Assembly: GCA_030055615.1 (NCBI GenBank)
Contig: JASFYN010000001.1
Span: forward strand, 1-47,266
DNA length: 47,266 nt
Origin: Methanothermobacter sp.
Lineage (GTDB): Archaea; Methanobacteriota; Methanobacteria; Methanobacteriales; DSM-23052
Direction: 5' to 3'
This document shows positions 25,319 through 36,601 of the stretch, piece by piece. How positions within the stretch are numbered: position 1 is the stretch's first letter; the number at the start of each line of letters is the position of its first letter. The notes below the pieces were generated by a model. It did not search any database, was not told the DNA's origin, and saw only the letters and a list, made by a program, of their open reading frames with translations. The position numbers were made by a program, and so were the translations under genes.

Positions 25319-27523
25319 TCACCCTTCGAATTCGGAGTCTAGGACTTTGCGAATTTCCTGTGCTATTTTTTCACCTATGCCCTCTACTTTTTTCAGTTCT
25401 TTTTCTGAGGCGTTTACTAAGTTTTTTATTGTTTTGAAATGTTTGAGGAGTTTTCTCGCGTTCACGGAGCCTATGTATGGTAATGATTCTACAATAAATA
25501 GTTGTCTTTCTTTTAGAGTTAATGGTTTTTTTTCAGTTCTTATTTGTATCTCTACCTTTTCTTTTGATTGTTCACGGATTGCTATCCTTTTTATCATGGC
25601 CGCGGTATCTTCTGGTGATCTTGTTGGGATTATGGGTATTCCGAAGTCCACCGCGATGGATGCTATGGCTCCTCTTATGGCATTTGGGTTGATGAAGGCT
25701 GAGTAGAGGTCTTCACCCTCTAGTATCATGATGGGTTTTTTAAATTCCTTTACAAGTTCTCTTGCTTGTTTGTAGAGTCTTTTGTCAATGAGGGAATTTA
25801 TGAAATCTTGTGTTGTCTTTCTTTCTATGGCAACTTTGTCGCTGATTTGGTAATCTGCAACTGCCATTGGTTTTATGATTACTTCAACGTCCATTCTAGT
25901 TAATTCTCTTAGAACTCGTGAATTGACTTCTCTGGAATCAGCATAGACAATATATTTATCTTTCAAGGTCTTTTGTTGTTCTATATTTCCTGGTTTTATC
26001 TCTATTTCCATGTTTTTAGCTTTCTGGAGGTGTTTTTTCATTTTATTTTCTTTGCGGATACTTGACCAATAGTATGCTTCGTCTCGGGTTTTTTCTGTTA
26101 TCATAACCATCATGCGGCCCATTTTTTTCCTCCCGGTACGGCCACGTCTTTGTATCATTCTTATCTCTGATGGTACGGGTTCGTATAGGATTACGAGGTC
26201 TACAGCTGGTATGTCCATTCCTTCTTCCGCGACACTAGTTGAGATAAGAATGTCATATTTTCCTATGCGGAATGCTTTTATGATTTCTTTTTGTTCTTTT
26301 TGTGTTAGGCCTTTGGTACCGGTTCTGGTGCCTTGTCCGTAAAATTTAGCTGCGTTTATTTTTTCTTCTTGGCATTTTTTGTATATTTGTTCGACGGTGT
26401 CTCTGAATTGTGTGAATACTATGATTCTTTTTATGTCTTCTTTTTTAAGCTCTTTTTTAAGTATTTTAATTAGTTTGTCAAGTTTTGGGTGTTCTATTCC
26501 TCTTTTGTATGCTCTTCTTGTTTCTATCATTGCACGTGAGAAGTTTGGATCTGCTATGAGGCTTTTAGCCGCTTTTGTACTCTTTTTTTGCAATCTTAGG
26601 AAGTAGTGGTGTAGTGTGCTTATGCCTTGTGTTTCTAGGAGTTCTATGGCATGTTCTATGTTGATGGCTGCGGCTAATAATGATATTCCAATGTAGTACT
26701 TTTTTGGCGGGTTTGTTGTTTTTGCGATCGTGTTTTGGAGTTTTCCCCTGGCTTTGAGCAAGTCTTTTTTTGTTACGGTTATTGTTGGTATGATGTGGAG
26801 GTGTTTTAGCATTTTTAGTCGGTGTTTGCGGGCTTTTTCCAAGTGTTTTTTTATATTTTTCAGGGTGCTTCCCATTTTAACTTTTATCCATTCTATTTCT
26901 ATGGGATTGAAATAGGGTGATACATCAGGATCGTCTTCCGTTTTTATAATGATTTCTTTTATGAAGAGGTTTTTGCATACGTTTTCTATTTTTTCTTTTT
27001 CAAATCCGGGGGATGCTGTTAGTCCTAGTATGAGTGGGTTTTGGGCTTCTTGTTGGTAGCGTGATGCTAGATATACATAGGAGTATGAGCCTATTGCATG
27101 GTGGCATTCATCAAAAACCAAGAGTGAAACATCTTTGAGGTTATATCTTCCATTTATTATGTCGGATTCAACTGTTTGGGGTGTTGCACATATTATCCTG
27201 GATTCTTTCCAACGTTTAACACGTTCTGTGGGGTTGATGGCTCCTGTGATGGATGTGCATGGTACTGTTAAGAACTCTTTAAAGCTGTCTTCATGTTGTA
27301 TTGTGAGGGGTTTGCTTGGTGCGAGAATTAGGATTTTTGATTTTTTATATTTTTGTAATCTTTCGGCAGCTACTAGCACAGCTATAACGGTTTTACCTAG
27401 GGCTGTTGGGGCTACTATCATTGAATTGCCCTTTTTTAGCACGTCTGCTGCAATTTTTTGTTGATATAATCTTGCTTCGATTTTTTCTGGTTTTATGAGA
27501 GGATGTTCAATATATTTTGCCAT
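25319..27523 (-). CDS. hef: Hef: SF2 helicase / XPF-family structure-specific nuclease
   Basis: A 734-residue two-part protein that processes stalled forks. The helicase half has motif I APTALGKT (39-46), motif II DECH (138-141), TASPG, and motif VI QRRGRTGRKK (458-467). The nuclease half (from about 522) has D529, D557 and the E567-R568-K569 motif followed by D573, all the active-site residues of XPF-type nucleases. Two helix-hairpin-helix motifs end the protein (LPYIGSVNARKLL and VEGIGEKIAQEI). This is the full euryarchaeal Hef, related to FANCM and Mph1. No ribosome-binding site precedes the ATG, and a TATA box sits about 28 bases upstream, so the mRNA is probably leaderless. It lies within 5 kb of the origin. 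Confidence 0.96.
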   Translation of the reverse strand: MAKYIEHPLIKPEKIEARLYQQKIAADVLKKGNSMIVAPTALGKTVIAVLVAAERLQKYKKSKILILAPSKPLTIQHEDSFKEFLTVPCTSITGAINPTERVKRWKESRIICATPQTVESDIINGRYNLKDVSLLVFDECHHAIGSYSYVYLASRYQQEAQNPLILGLTASPGFEKEKIENVCKNLFIKEIIIKTEDDPDVSPYFNPIEIEWIKVKMGSTLKNIKKHLEKARKHRLKMLKHLHIIPTITVTKKDLLKARGKLQNTIAKTTNPPKKYYIGISLLAAAINIEHAIELLETQGISTLHHYFLRLQKKSTKAAKSLIADPNFSRAMIETRRAYKRGIEHPKLDKLIKILKKELKKEDIKRIIVFTQFRDTVEQIYKKCQEEKINAAKFYGQGTRTGTKGLTQKEQKEIIKAFRIGKYDILISTSVAEEGMDIPAVDLVILYEPVPSEIRMIQRRGRTGRKKMGRMMVMITEKTRDEAYYWSSIRKENKMKKHLQKAKNMEIEIKPGNIEQQKTLKDKYIVYADSREVNSRVLRELTRMDVEVIIKPMAVADYQISDKVAIERKTTQDFINSLIDKRLYKQARELVKEFKKPIMILEGEDLYSAFINPNAIRGAIASIAVDFGIPIIPTRSPEDTAAMIKRIAIREQSKEKVEIQIRTEKKPLTLKERQLFIVESLPYIGSVNARKLLKHFKTIKNLVNASEKELKKVEGIGEKIAQEIRKVLDSEFEG

Positions 27524-27546
27524 GGATTTTTCTATGATATATCCGT

Positions 27547-27556
27547 TTATATAATG
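27547..27556 (-). promoter_or_regulatory. hef: TATA box of the hef operon (leaderless message)
   Basis: The minus strand reads CCATTATATAAACGG here, a strong TATA element centred about 28 bases before the hef ATG. At the usual archaeal distance of 25-27 bases transcription would begin at the start codon itself, matching the absence of a ribosome-binding site. Confidence 0.6.
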
Positions 27557-27593
27557 GTTTCAAGCTCCACACTTAAAACTTATAAATTATAAG

Positions 27594-28766
27594 TTATAAT
27601 CCTATTAATGTTCTCCAATCATCAAAAACAACATCAACCCCGCACATACCAGGAACATAATTAGCCGCCTTAGCTGAATCAACACCAACCACTTCAAAAC
27701 CAAGATCTTCAATAGGAGACACAACCATACAAGTATCAGAGACCATAACTCCACCAGACCCCTCTATAATATCACTATACCCCATTCGATCCGCAGCAAC
27801 TTTAAGAGCATGAGAAGTACAAACCCAAAGATCGCATGAAAGATTCTGACGTCGCAAATGACGGGCCAACAACCTAATTTCATCTAATGAATAATGGGGG
27901 CAACCAACACATATTAAATCCGGTTTATCATTAGTAGTGGAAAGCTCATCCATAGAATCTTTAAGGGACGCGCTGTCAACAGATATTTTATCCTCAAATT
28001 CACATGCAACCGCGGAAGTTAAACCCTCTACATAATATAATGCAATAGCACCCGAAGATGCGAGTGCAGCGCCCAATGATTTAAATTCATCACTTGAAGG
28101 CCGCCCATGAAACTGGAAATTAGGGACACCATCCCCTACAATTTTACCAACATGGTATCCAAGAACACCATACTCATAACCTTCTATGGGATCCTCAACC
28201 TTCACGAGAATATTAGCAGTTCTATTTTCATCCAAGTGATAACCATAAGCAGGTGTTCTTCCACAAATAGCGGCCGCAAGGGCACTAGGACCTCCTTCCC
28301 TATTAGTCCTCGCCCCCAGAATAGAATTTGCATATATGACGGCTGAAGATTCTGACCAAGCTATATGGGAGCCTCTTGTTGGAATGTTCCCAATAAGGTA
28401 TGGGGTGCAAGTGCAAGTGTTCATCACATCCATTTTAGTATAGGCATCTATAATCCTATATTGTCTATCTGCAAATTCTCTTGAAAATCCCAACTCATGC
28501 CACTTATCTAAATCCATACCTGCAGGATTCAAGCTGCTTTGAACCTTCACCCTCGCAGAGGGATCCTTTGAAAGTTCTTCTAAATATTCTAATCCAGCAT
28601 CTCCAATTGTTTTATAAGAAACACCCGAAATCTGGGCCGAGGATATCTTTACCATCTTCTCGGCCCCGTAAATGTCACCAAGGGCTACTAAAATTTTCAT
28701 GCTTTTTTCAACAGCTTCACCATATTCTCCGTCATACATTTTTTCTTCATGGGCTGTGAGATACAT
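27594..28766 (-). CDS. Aconitase X, probable phosphomevalonate dehydratase large subunit
   Basis: A 390-residue aconitase X (AcnX) protein. It shows [34 protein letters not shown], the NTCTCTPYL cysteine cluster (Fe-S ligands), [20 protein letters not shown] and [11 protein letters not shown]. In archaea AcnX dehydrates mevalonate 5-phosphate to trans-anhydromevalonate phosphate together with a small subunit, which is not in this window. This fits the UbiD-family gene at 5.8 kb. The frame extends to 28793, but AAGGAG just before the ATG at 28766 fixes the start, one base after the stop of the RecJ-like gene. The residue NTCTCTP also occurs in bacterial hydroxyproline-type AcnX, so the substrate [15 protein letters not shown] on context. 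Confidence 0.9.
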   Translation of the reverse strand: MYLTAHEEKMYDGEYGEAVEKSMKILVALGDIYGAEKMVKISSAQISGVSYKTIGDAGLEYLEELSKDPSARVKVQSSLNPAGMDLDKWHELGFSREFADRQYRIIDAYTKMDVMNTCTCTPYLIGNIPTRGSHIAWSESSAVIYANSILGARTNREGGPSALAAAICGRTPAYGYHLDENRTANILVKVEDPIEGYEYGVLGYHVGKIVGDGVPNFQFHGRPSSDEFKSLGAALASSGAIALYYVEGLTSAVACEFEDKISVDSASLKDSMDELSTTNDKPDLICVGCPHYSLDEIRLLARHLRRQNLSCDLWVCTSHALKVAADRMGYSDIIEGSGGVMVSDTCMVVSPIEDLGFEVVGVDSAKAANYVPGMCGVDVVFDDWRTLIGL

Positions 28767-28767
28767 C

Positions 28768-30123
28768 CTAGCTCTCCTTTTTCTGAGTTCCAATTATATT
28801 ATCTACAAGGCGCAAAAAATTTTCAAGCTCCCTATAAGGGATCATGGCCCCGGCCGCTATGTCATGGCCTCCACCTGTACCCCCGAAGTTTGAGGATGCA
28901 TCCCTGAGGGCCCTTCCAAGGTCGACACCCTTTTTAATCATGTTTTGGGTGGCCCGTGCAGAAACTTTTACTTGATTGTCCATCCTTGAAAGGGCGAGTA
29001 TGGGTAAGTTGGGATCTGATAATCCTAAGGAGAATGATATGCTGGCTATGGTTCCCATCACGCCTTTGAGGGCTTTTTCTTTCGTGTAAATGTATTGTAT
29101 GTGTTCCATTTTCTTTGGTCTTTCCCTTTTGATCCATTCAAGGCCTTTTATGATATCTTCACGATACTTTCTTTGAAGGTTTAAAGCTTTTTCTAGGGAT
29201 TTTTCTTCTTCACCGAGGCATATTCCTATGGCCAGACCATATTCTTTATTTTTGCCACAGGCGTCTAAAAGTTTCGCGAAATCTGAAAGGTATCTTATAG
29301 TTAATGGAAGTCTTTTGTCTGTGAAGACTTGTCCAAATATGTCCGGGTTTATTTTAATTAATTCATTTTTTAAGGTGTCTTTTTCTTCGGCTGCGAGGTC
29401 TTGGAATCTTATGGCATATGATACTCCTATTTTTTCGAGGAATTCCTTGGAACCTTCTATGTTGGCTGTTATACCTGGAAGTATGGGGTTGAATGTATAT
29501 GCAAGGGCTTTGTATAATGGTTCGTCGTATCTTGATGCTATCCTAAGATCTTCATGAGTTTGCACTGAACCGTTTTTGAGCCCTTCTTCCATTATGAAAC
29601 GGTTCATGCCTATAAACTCATTAAAGTATTGCATGTCACCGAAGGCACCTACCAAGGCAAATGATGCGAGTGATTTTTCTAAGCCCCTTATTATCAAGTA
29701 GGCGGCTCCTGAGGCACTGAGTTCGCGGCTTCCATCAAACCCGAATAAATGGGGGTTGACATGGATTATATTAGTGTCTATAGTAGAATCTGTAGGTTGG
29801 TGATGGTCTGCTATTATAACATTTCCATGGAGGCGTGAAAGGGCAGGTAAATTGGCACTGCCCATGTCGCAAAAAAAGAAAATTTGATATCTTTCGTTTG
29901 AGAGTTTTTTTATGAAGTTATCAGTTAATCTGGAAATGATGGAAATATGGAATTGGCCATTTCTGGTGGAAATGGCTTTACCTATCATGCCAGCTGCTGA
30001 AAGGCCGTCCGCATCATTATGTGATATGATGCGTATGATATCTCCTTTATCTAAGTGTTCTTTAAGTATTTTGCAAGCTTCATCGCCTCTATTTAACAAT
30101 GAGCGCTGCTTTTTCTGGGTCAT
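28768..30123 (-). CDS. RecJ-like DHH-family single-strand exonuclease
   Basis: A DHH/DHHA1-family protein of about 451 residues. Motifs are [22 protein letters not shown] and ADHHQPTD (DHH motif) in the N-terminal half and [13 protein letters not shown] (DHHA1) at the C-terminus. In archaea such proteins are single-strand exonucleases and some bind GINS (the GAN/Cdc45-like group), so a link to the replication fork is plausible. The ATG at 30123 has GGATGG before it. It lies 35 bases inside the coding sequence of rps15 in another frame. A further in-frame ATG at 30147 was rejected because it overlaps even more. It is followed by AcnX after a single base. Confidence 0.88.
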   Translation of the reverse strand: MTQKKQRSLLNRGDEACKILKEHLDKGDIIRIISHNDADGLSAAGMIGKAISTRNGQFHISIISRLTDNFIKKLSNERYQIFFFCDMGSANLPALSRLHGNVIIADHHQPTDSTIDTNIIHVNPHLFGFDGSRELSASGAAYLIIRGLEKSLASFALVGAFGDMQYFNEFIGMNRFIMEEGLKNGSVQTHEDLRIASRYDEPLYKALAYTFNPILPGITANIEGSKEFLEKIGVSYAIRFQDLAAEEKDTLKNELIKINPDIFGQVFTDKRLPLTIRYLSDFAKLLDACGKNKEYGLAIGICLGEEEKSLEKALNLQRKYREDIIKGLEWIKRERPKKMEHIQYIYTKEKALKGVMGTIASISFSLGLSDPNLPILALSRMDNQVKVSARATQNMIKKGVDLGRALRDASSNFGGTGGGHDIAAGAMIPYRELENFLRLVDNIIGTQKKES

Positions 30124-30490
30124 ATTTCCATCCTTCTGGTAGTACACCCTTTCTCACGTAATATTTTACTAGTCGTCTGATTTTCGATTCAACGAGTTGC
30201 AGTCCTCTCCGGGTGTGAAGGTCTTTTGGGTGTTCTTTTAAGTGTTCTCTGATGTTAACAGCTTTTTTCATGAGGTTTATTAGATCCTCTGGGTACTCTA
30301 ATTTTATATCATGCTTTTCTAGGATCTCTGTTATCTTCATTCCTGTTATTGATTTGACGTTTGGGATCCCATATTGGTCCCTTAGGATTATACCTATTTT
30401 ACTAGGAGGGTTTCCTTCCCTGTATAATTTTATTATTAGTTCTTCTATTTCTTCATTGGAATATTCAACCCAATCTGGTTTTATCTTCAT
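30089..30490 (-). CDS. rps15: Ribosomal protein S15 (archaeal S15P/S13e)
   Basis: A 133-residue S15 of the archaeal/eukaryotic type, longer than bacterial S15 by an N-terminal extension containing [13 protein letters not shown]. The core has [16 protein letters not shown] and [11 protein letters not shown], contacting 16S rRNA helices 20-22. The frame extends to 30514, but AGGTGATCCT directly before the ATG at 30490 fixes the start. The start overlaps the stop of the ITPase gene (ATGA), and its 3' end overlaps the RecJ-like gene by 35 bases. Confidence 0.95.
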   Translation of the reverse strand: MKIKPDWVEYSNEEIEELIIKLYREGNPPSKIGIILRDQYGIPNVKSITGMKITEILEKHDIKLEYPEDLINLMKKAVNIREHLKEHPKDLHTRRGLQLVESKIRRLVKYYVRKGVLPEGWKYDPEKAALIVK

Positions 30491-31047
30491 AGGATCACCT
30501 CTCTTTTGTACCATTTTGCAAATTTTCTGAAAGATTTGCTTCTGTGGGATATTTTATTCTTCTCTTTTCTGGTTAGTTCCCCGAAGGTTTTATTTTTTCC
30601 TTCTGGGTAGAATATAGGGTCAAATGCGAAGCCTTTATTTCCCCTTTCTTTAAATCCTATTTTGCCTTTCACCACGCCTAGAAAAGTCTCGGGTTCGGTG
30701 TCGGGTGCACAGTACCCTACAACCGACCTGAACTCGGCGTAGCGATCATCTATGTTTTCCATTAATTTGAGGATGCCCTTGTTACCGATGGTATCTTGTA
30801 CATATGCTGAATATGGTCCTGGAAACCATTTTAGAGCCCTTATAAATAATCCTGCATCCTCTACGATGACGGGTTTTCTAAGGAGTTTCGCAGCATACTT
30901 TGCACCATATTTTGCCACTTCTTCGAGTGTGCCTTGGAGTTCTGGGTATTCGATGTCTGCTTGTTCTACTTGTATACCAAACTCCCTGAAAATCCCTTTT
31001 GCTTCTAATACCTTATGTTTATTACCTGTTATAAATGTTATCTTCAT
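30487..31047 (-). CDS. XTP/dITP diphosphatase (RdgB/HAM1 family)
   Basis: A 186-residue nucleotide-sanitising enzyme that hydrolyses ITP, dITP and XTP to the monophosphates, preventing misincorporation. It shows [16 protein letters not shown] at the N-terminus, [16 protein letters not shown], and [14 protein letters not shown], the normal HAM1 order. Length is typical. It lies between the Kae1-Bud32 gene (18 bases upstream) and rps15 (overlapping by ATGA) and is most likely translated from the same message. Confidence 0.95.
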   Translation of the reverse strand: MKITFITGNKHKVLEAKGIFREFGIQVEQADIEYPELQGTLEEVAKYGAKYAAKLLRKPVIVEDAGLFIRALKWFPGPYSAYVQDTIGNKGILKLMENIDDRYAEFRSVVGYCAPDTEPETFLGVVKGKIGFKERGNKGFAFDPIFYPEGKNKTFGELTRKEKNKISHRSKSFRKFAKWYKREVIL

Positions 31048-31065
31048 CTTAATCTACCTTACGAA

Positions 31066-32742
<1,677 letters not shown>

Positions 32743-32762
32743 TCACAAAAGGAGTGAGAGTA

Positions 32763-33833
32763 ATGTTCAAAGAATTGAAGGTTTATGGGTCTGAAGATTT
32801 CCTCCATGAAGTAAAGGATAAGAAACCATTATTTCTATGTGTACTTGCAACTACAGCCACTTCACATATCCCAGGTATAACAGGGGCTGGTGCTAGTCCC
32901 GATCTTACAGAATATACTCCAGCAGCTGACGTTGAATTGATAGTCCATGAAGCCCCCCTATGTCTTCCCGAAATACCTAAGACTGTAGTGGAAGGAGGAT
33001 CAACACCCACTCCAGCAGTAATAACAAAAGCATGCATAGAATTGGCTGATATACCATTCCTTGTAGCAGATGCAGGTGCTCGGATAAAACCTAATCTACC
33101 ATATATCCTTATCAATGAAAAACCAGGAGATGACATACGCACTGGGAAGGCTGTGGATAATCCGAGAAAAATATTTGAAAATGGTAAAATGCTTGGAAAG
33201 ATGTTATCTGGCCTAACAGAGCATCTCATAATAGGTGAAAGCACACCCGCGGGCACCACCACAGCACTGGGAGTTTTAACGGCCCTAGGGTATGATGCAA
33301 GTTTTAAAGTGAGCGCAAGTCTTCCTGAAAACCCACATAATCTTAAAAGGGACGTGGTCAAGGAAGGATTAAAGAATGCTGGTATAAAATGGGGTGAGAA
33401 GGTTGAGGATCCATTTAGGGCTGTTGAGGCTGTTGGGGATCCTATGATACCTGCTATAGCTGGTATATGCATGGGAACTGATATACCTATTACTTTAGCT
33501 GGTGGAACTCAGATGACGGCCATATGCGCTTTTATCAAAGCCATTGAGGAAGACTTTGATTTTTCAAGGACGCCCATCGCAACAACAATTTTTGTGGCCG
33601 AGGATGAAACATCAAATATTAATCAGATAGTTGGGCAGATAGATGATATAACAATCTATGCTGTGGATCCTGGTTTTGAAAAAGCTACACATAAAGGTTT
33701 GCATGGTTATCTCACAGGATCTGTTAAAGAGGGTGTTGGTGCGGGTGGCATGCTACTTGAAGCTCTTTTAAAGGGTGTGAGCATGGACGCCATAAGGGAT
33801 AAGATTGATGAATTATGTCACAAGTTATTTTAA
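32763..33833 (+). CDS. CobT-like nicotinate-nucleotide phosphoribosyltransferase family protein
   Basis: A 356-residue protein of the archaeal family related to CobT (UPF0284), which activates the lower-ligand base of cobamides. It shows ITGAGASPDLTEYTPAAD, PTPAVITKA, GESTPAGTTTALGVLTALG and AGGTQMTAICAFIKA, with a glycine-rich C-terminus (GVGAGGMLLEALL). The nucleotide-base substrate is inferred from the family. A GTG at 32754 is in frame, but GGAGTGA sits properly before the ATG at 32763. Its last 19 bases overlap the next gene. Confidence 0.85.
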   Translation: MFKELKVYGSEDFLHEVKDKKPLFLCVLATTATSHIPGITGAGASPDLTEYTPAADVELIVHEAPLCLPEIPKTVVEGGSTPTPAVITKACIELADIPFLVADAGARIKPNLPYILINEKPGDDIRTGKAVDNPRKIFENGKMLGKMLSGLTEHLIIGESTPAGTTTALGVLTALGYDASFKVSASLPENPHNLKRDVVKEGLKNAGIKWGEKVEDPFRAVEAVGDPMIPAIAGICMGTDIPITLAGGTQMTAICAFIKAIEEDFDFSRTPIATTIFVAEDETSNINQIVGQIDDITIYAVDPGFEKATHKGLHGYLTGSVKEGVGAGGMLLEALLKGVSMDAIRDKIDELCHKLF

Positions 33834-34483
33834 GGTTTTTCAAGAGCTTGAAACCATCAAATCCAATTTTAATAATCGCGCTGTTATTTTATATAGGGGG
33901 TTTTGTTTCCTATTTTTTTATAAAAACTTTTAATTTTGGCTTTTTAACAGGAGATTTTGTCGTATATTTCAAACCACATCCTATAACATGGGATTATGTT
34001 AGAATTCAATTTATAAATTATCTTGGGGGCGTGGCTTTTAATATATTTATTTCGAATGTATTGATACTATTTTTTTGTATATTTTTGGGTTTTCCCATTA
34101 TTAGTGCTGTATTTTTAAATCTTATAGGATTTTCTGGTGTTTTATTGAATGTTTTGATTTCTCGTTTTGGACTTAAGGGGTTGATAATATATCTCGGATT
34201 ACTTCATTTGCATTTAGAGATTTTAGGGGCTCTACTTTCAGTAAATGCCTTCTTAACCTTTTACACGTCCTTGTATCGTTCAATGAAGGCTCATTCAGCT
34301 AGTATTTTCATCAAAGAGCTTAAGAGAAAATTTTTACCACTATTGTTTAGGATATTAATCATATTTTTGTTCGCAGCATTTATGGAAGTGTTCTGGAGCA
34401 CTTGGTGGGTTTATATTTGGACTCATAAATATATTCCATGGCACCAATTTTATTTTGAAGTTTACAATGTTAAAATTTTATAA
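33815..34483 (+). CDS. SpoIIM-like (stage II sporulation protein M / DUF95) membrane protein
   Basis: A 222-residue membrane protein with five or six predicted helices. LHLHLEILGALLSVNAFLT matches the position and pattern of the conserved P-H-G-x-x-E motif of the SpoIIM family, although the proline and glycine are replaced. Archaea do not sporulate; SpoIIM-like proteins there are of unknown function, perhaps in envelope or membrane fission. The gene overlaps the end of the cobT-like gene by 19 bases and its stop overlaps the convergent uppP gene by 6 bases. Confidence 0.75.
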   Translation: MSQVILRFFKSLKPSNPILIIALLFYIGGFVSYFFIKTFNFGFLTGDFVVYFKPHPITWDYVRIQFINYLGGVAFNIFISNVLILFFCIFLGFPIISAVFLNLIGFSGVLLNVLISRFGLKGLIIYLGLLHLHLEILGALLSVNAFLTFYTSLYRSMKAHSASIFIKELKRKFLPLLFRILIIFLFAAFMEVFWSTWWVYIWTHKYIPWHQFYFEVYNVKIL

Positions 34484-35320
34484 GAGGCTTATAAGAAGTG
34501 TTAAACCTCCTATTATCCAACAATAACAGGAGAACAAAACAAGATTTTTCGTTCTTATAAACTTCAAGAAATATTTAATAGCCAAATAACCGGAAACTGC
34601 GGCTGCGATAAATCCTAATGTGAAACTCTGGGTTTCAAAATGGAATCCTCCCACTATATCCTTTAATTGGACTAATAAGGCCCCAAATATTGCAGGTATA
34701 GACAATAAAAAACTGTACCTTGCCATGAACTCCCTTTCAAGTCCAAGCGATAAACCAGTTGCTACAGTCGCTCCTGAACGGGATATACCAGGCATTATAG
34801 CGCAACCTTGGGCAAAACCGATCAAAAGAACATCAACCAAGTTCATATTATCAAAGAGTCTTTTCCTCGGAAATCGCCTATATAGTATCTCAGAACCCCA
34901 TAATATGAAACCTGTGACGATAAGTAATGATCCGACTGCAAACAAATTATTGAAAAGGCCCTCGAAAAAATCCTTGAAAAAAACACCCATTAAACCTGCG
35001 GGGATGCTCCCAATTATTATAAACCAGGACAATCTTTTGATAGGCTCATTTTTAATCCCTTCACTAAAAATCCCCTGCGGGATATCTCGGAGGCTCGAAA
35101 AAAAGCCTTTAAGAATATCCAACACTTCAACTCTGAAATATCCGATAACAGCAACAAGAGTAGCTATATGAAGAAGGGTGTCAAACGCAATATCTGAATA
35201 ATTCACACCGATAAGATAGGGTACTATTACAAGATGGGCAGAACTACTTACGGGTAAAAACTCGGTAGCACCTTGAACTATCCCTAATATTATCGCTTGT
35301 ATAATTTCCAATGAATCCAC
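34478..35320 (-). CDS. uppP: Undecaprenyl-diphosphatase (UppP/BacA family)
   Basis: A 280-residue integral membrane pyrophosphatase that recycles C55-type or archaeal polyprenyl diphosphate carriers. The two active-site segments are IVQGATEFLPVSSSAHL near residue 14 and GFAQGCAIMPGISRSGAT near 170, with the catalytic glutamate, serines and arginine. Eight helices are expected. In Methanobacteriales the lipid carrier serves pseudomurein and glycoprotein assembly. Convergent with the SpoIIM-like gene, overlapping by 6 bases. Confidence 0.93.
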   Translation of the reverse strand: MDSLEIIQAIILGIVQGATEFLPVSSSAHLVIVPYLIGVNYSDIAFDTLLHIATLVAVIGYFRVEVLDILKGFFSSLRDIPQGIFSEGIKNEPIKRLSWFIIIGSIPAGLMGVFFKDFFEGLFNNLFAVGSLLIVTGFILWGSEILYRRFPRKRLFDNMNLVDVLLIGFAQGCAIMPGISRSGATVATGLSLGLEREFMARYSFLLSIPAIFGALLVQLKDIVGGFHFETQSFTLGFIAAAVSGYLAIKYFLKFIRTKNLVLFSCYCWIIGGLTLLISLL

Positions 35321-35357
35321 CTTCTATAATTTATGTAGTGGGGCCTACTATTAGATT

Positions 35358-36278
35358 TTATTCAATGTATGTTAACCATTCAAATCTGTCCTCCGTTTCT
35401 GCTCTTAGAATTTTGAAGAAATTTTCTTGGAGTTTTTCTGTTAGGGGGCCTCTTCTTCCATCTCCAATTTTGATACCATCAACTGATCTTATGGGGGTTA
35501 TCTCAGCTGCTGTTCCTGTGAAGAACAGTTCATCTGCTAAATATAACATTTCACGTGGTATGCGCTCTTCTCTCACGTTGATATCCATTTCATTGGCTAA
35601 TCTTATAACGGAATCCCTTGTTATTCCAGGTAATAGTGAAGAGGATACTGGTGGAGTGTATAATTCACCATCCTTTACTATGAAAATGTTTTCTCCACTG
35701 CCTTCACTTACCATCCCATTGTAGTCGAGCATTATACCCTCGTCATAACCGTGTTTTATAGCTTCCATCTTCACTAGTTGAGAGTTGAGATAATTTCCAC
35801 CGGCTTTAGCCATGTTTGGGAGGGTGTTTGGTGCCATCCGCCTCCAAGTTGAAACTCCAACATCAACACCCTCTTCTAATGCTTCTTGTCCAAGGTAACT
35901 TCCCCATTCCCATGCTGCGATCACAACCTCTACTGGACAATTGAGGGGGTTCACACCAAGCTCTTTATACCCTCGGAAAACAATAGGCCTTATATAACAT
36001 TCCTTGAGATTGTTAACCTTGACAGTTTCAATTACAGCTTCACATATTTCTTCTTCGGTATAGGGGATATCAATCATATATATTTTGGCTGAATCAAACA
36101 GTCTCTTGACATGGTCTTCCAAGCGGAAAATTGCAGATCCTTTTCTGTTCTTATAGCATCTAATCCCTTCAAATACGCTGGATCCATAGTGTACTACATG
36201 TGAGAGTACGTGTATTTTTGCTTTGTCCCACTCTATAAATTGATTGTTAAACCATATCTTCCCTTTATTGGACAACAT
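35358..36278 (-). CDS. ilvE: Branched-chain amino acid aminotransferase
   Basis: A 306-residue fold-type IV PLP enzyme that makes valine, leucine and isoleucine from their keto acids. It shows [21 protein letters not shown], the Schiff-base lysine in [27 protein letters not shown] and [12 protein letters not shown]. The length is typical of IlvE. It lies 4-8 kb from the ilvBNC operon but is transcribed separately, with a promoter in the 131-bp region shared with tRNA-Val. Confidence 0.95.
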   Translation of the reverse strand: MLSNKGKIWFNNQFIEWDKAKIHVLSHVVHYGSSVFEGIRCYKNRKGSAIFRLEDHVKRLFDSAKIYMIDIPYTEEEICEAVIETVKVNNLKECYIRPIVFRGYKELGVNPLNCPVEVVIAAWEWGSYLGQEALEEGVDVGVSTWRRMAPNTLPNMAKAGGNYLNSQLVKMEAIKHGYDEGIMLDYNGMVSEGSGENIFIVKDGELYTPPVSSSLLPGITRDSVIRLANEMDINVREERIPREMLYLADELFFTGTAAEITPIRSVDGIKIGDGRRGPLTEKLQENFFKILRAETEDRFEWLTYIE

Positions 36279-36374
36279 AAGGATAACCTCGGTTTATTAT
36301 TTTTAAGTATTATCTACTTGTATATAAGCTATAAATCAGGTGTATTATATCAATGGTATATTGTCGGGGGAAAC

Positions 36375-36382
36375 TTTATATA
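36375..36382 (+). promoter_or_regulatory. TATA box of tRNA-Val
   Basis: TTTATATA within AAACTTTATATAGC lies 36 bases before the tRNA 5' end, giving a short 5' leader to be removed by RNase P. It is the best TATA match in the region. Confidence 0.6.
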
Positions 36383-36410
36383 GCTTAGATTATAGTATTT
36401 TTTAATACGA

Positions 36411-36483
36411 GGGCCGGTGGTCTAGGGGTTAGGATACCTCGCTTACAACGAGGTGGTCGCGAGTTCGAATCTCGCCCGGCCCA
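36411..36483 (+). tRNA. tRNA-Val (anticodon TAC)
   Basis: The acceptor arms GGGCCGG (36411-36417) and CCGGCCC (36476-36482) pair perfectly, followed by the discriminator A. The anticodon arm CCTCG-CTTACAA-CGAGG gives anticodon TAC, read as valine. The T arm is GCGAG-TTCGAAT-CTCGC. CCA is not encoded. T runs follow the gene and may end transcription. Confidence 0.96.
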
Positions 36484-36601
36484 TTTTTAGCCAATTTTTT
36501 AAGATAAAAAGATTAATATAGTATGTTAACATAAAAAAGGTAGTAGGCATGGTTAAAAGAATTTCCTTTTTTTCTGTGCACTAAAATAAGGGGGGTGAAT
36601 G

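Noticed and set aside
32783-33472. 229-codon minus-strand ORF
   Set aside because: Opposite the cobT-like gene, with no ribosome-binding site or recognisable motif.
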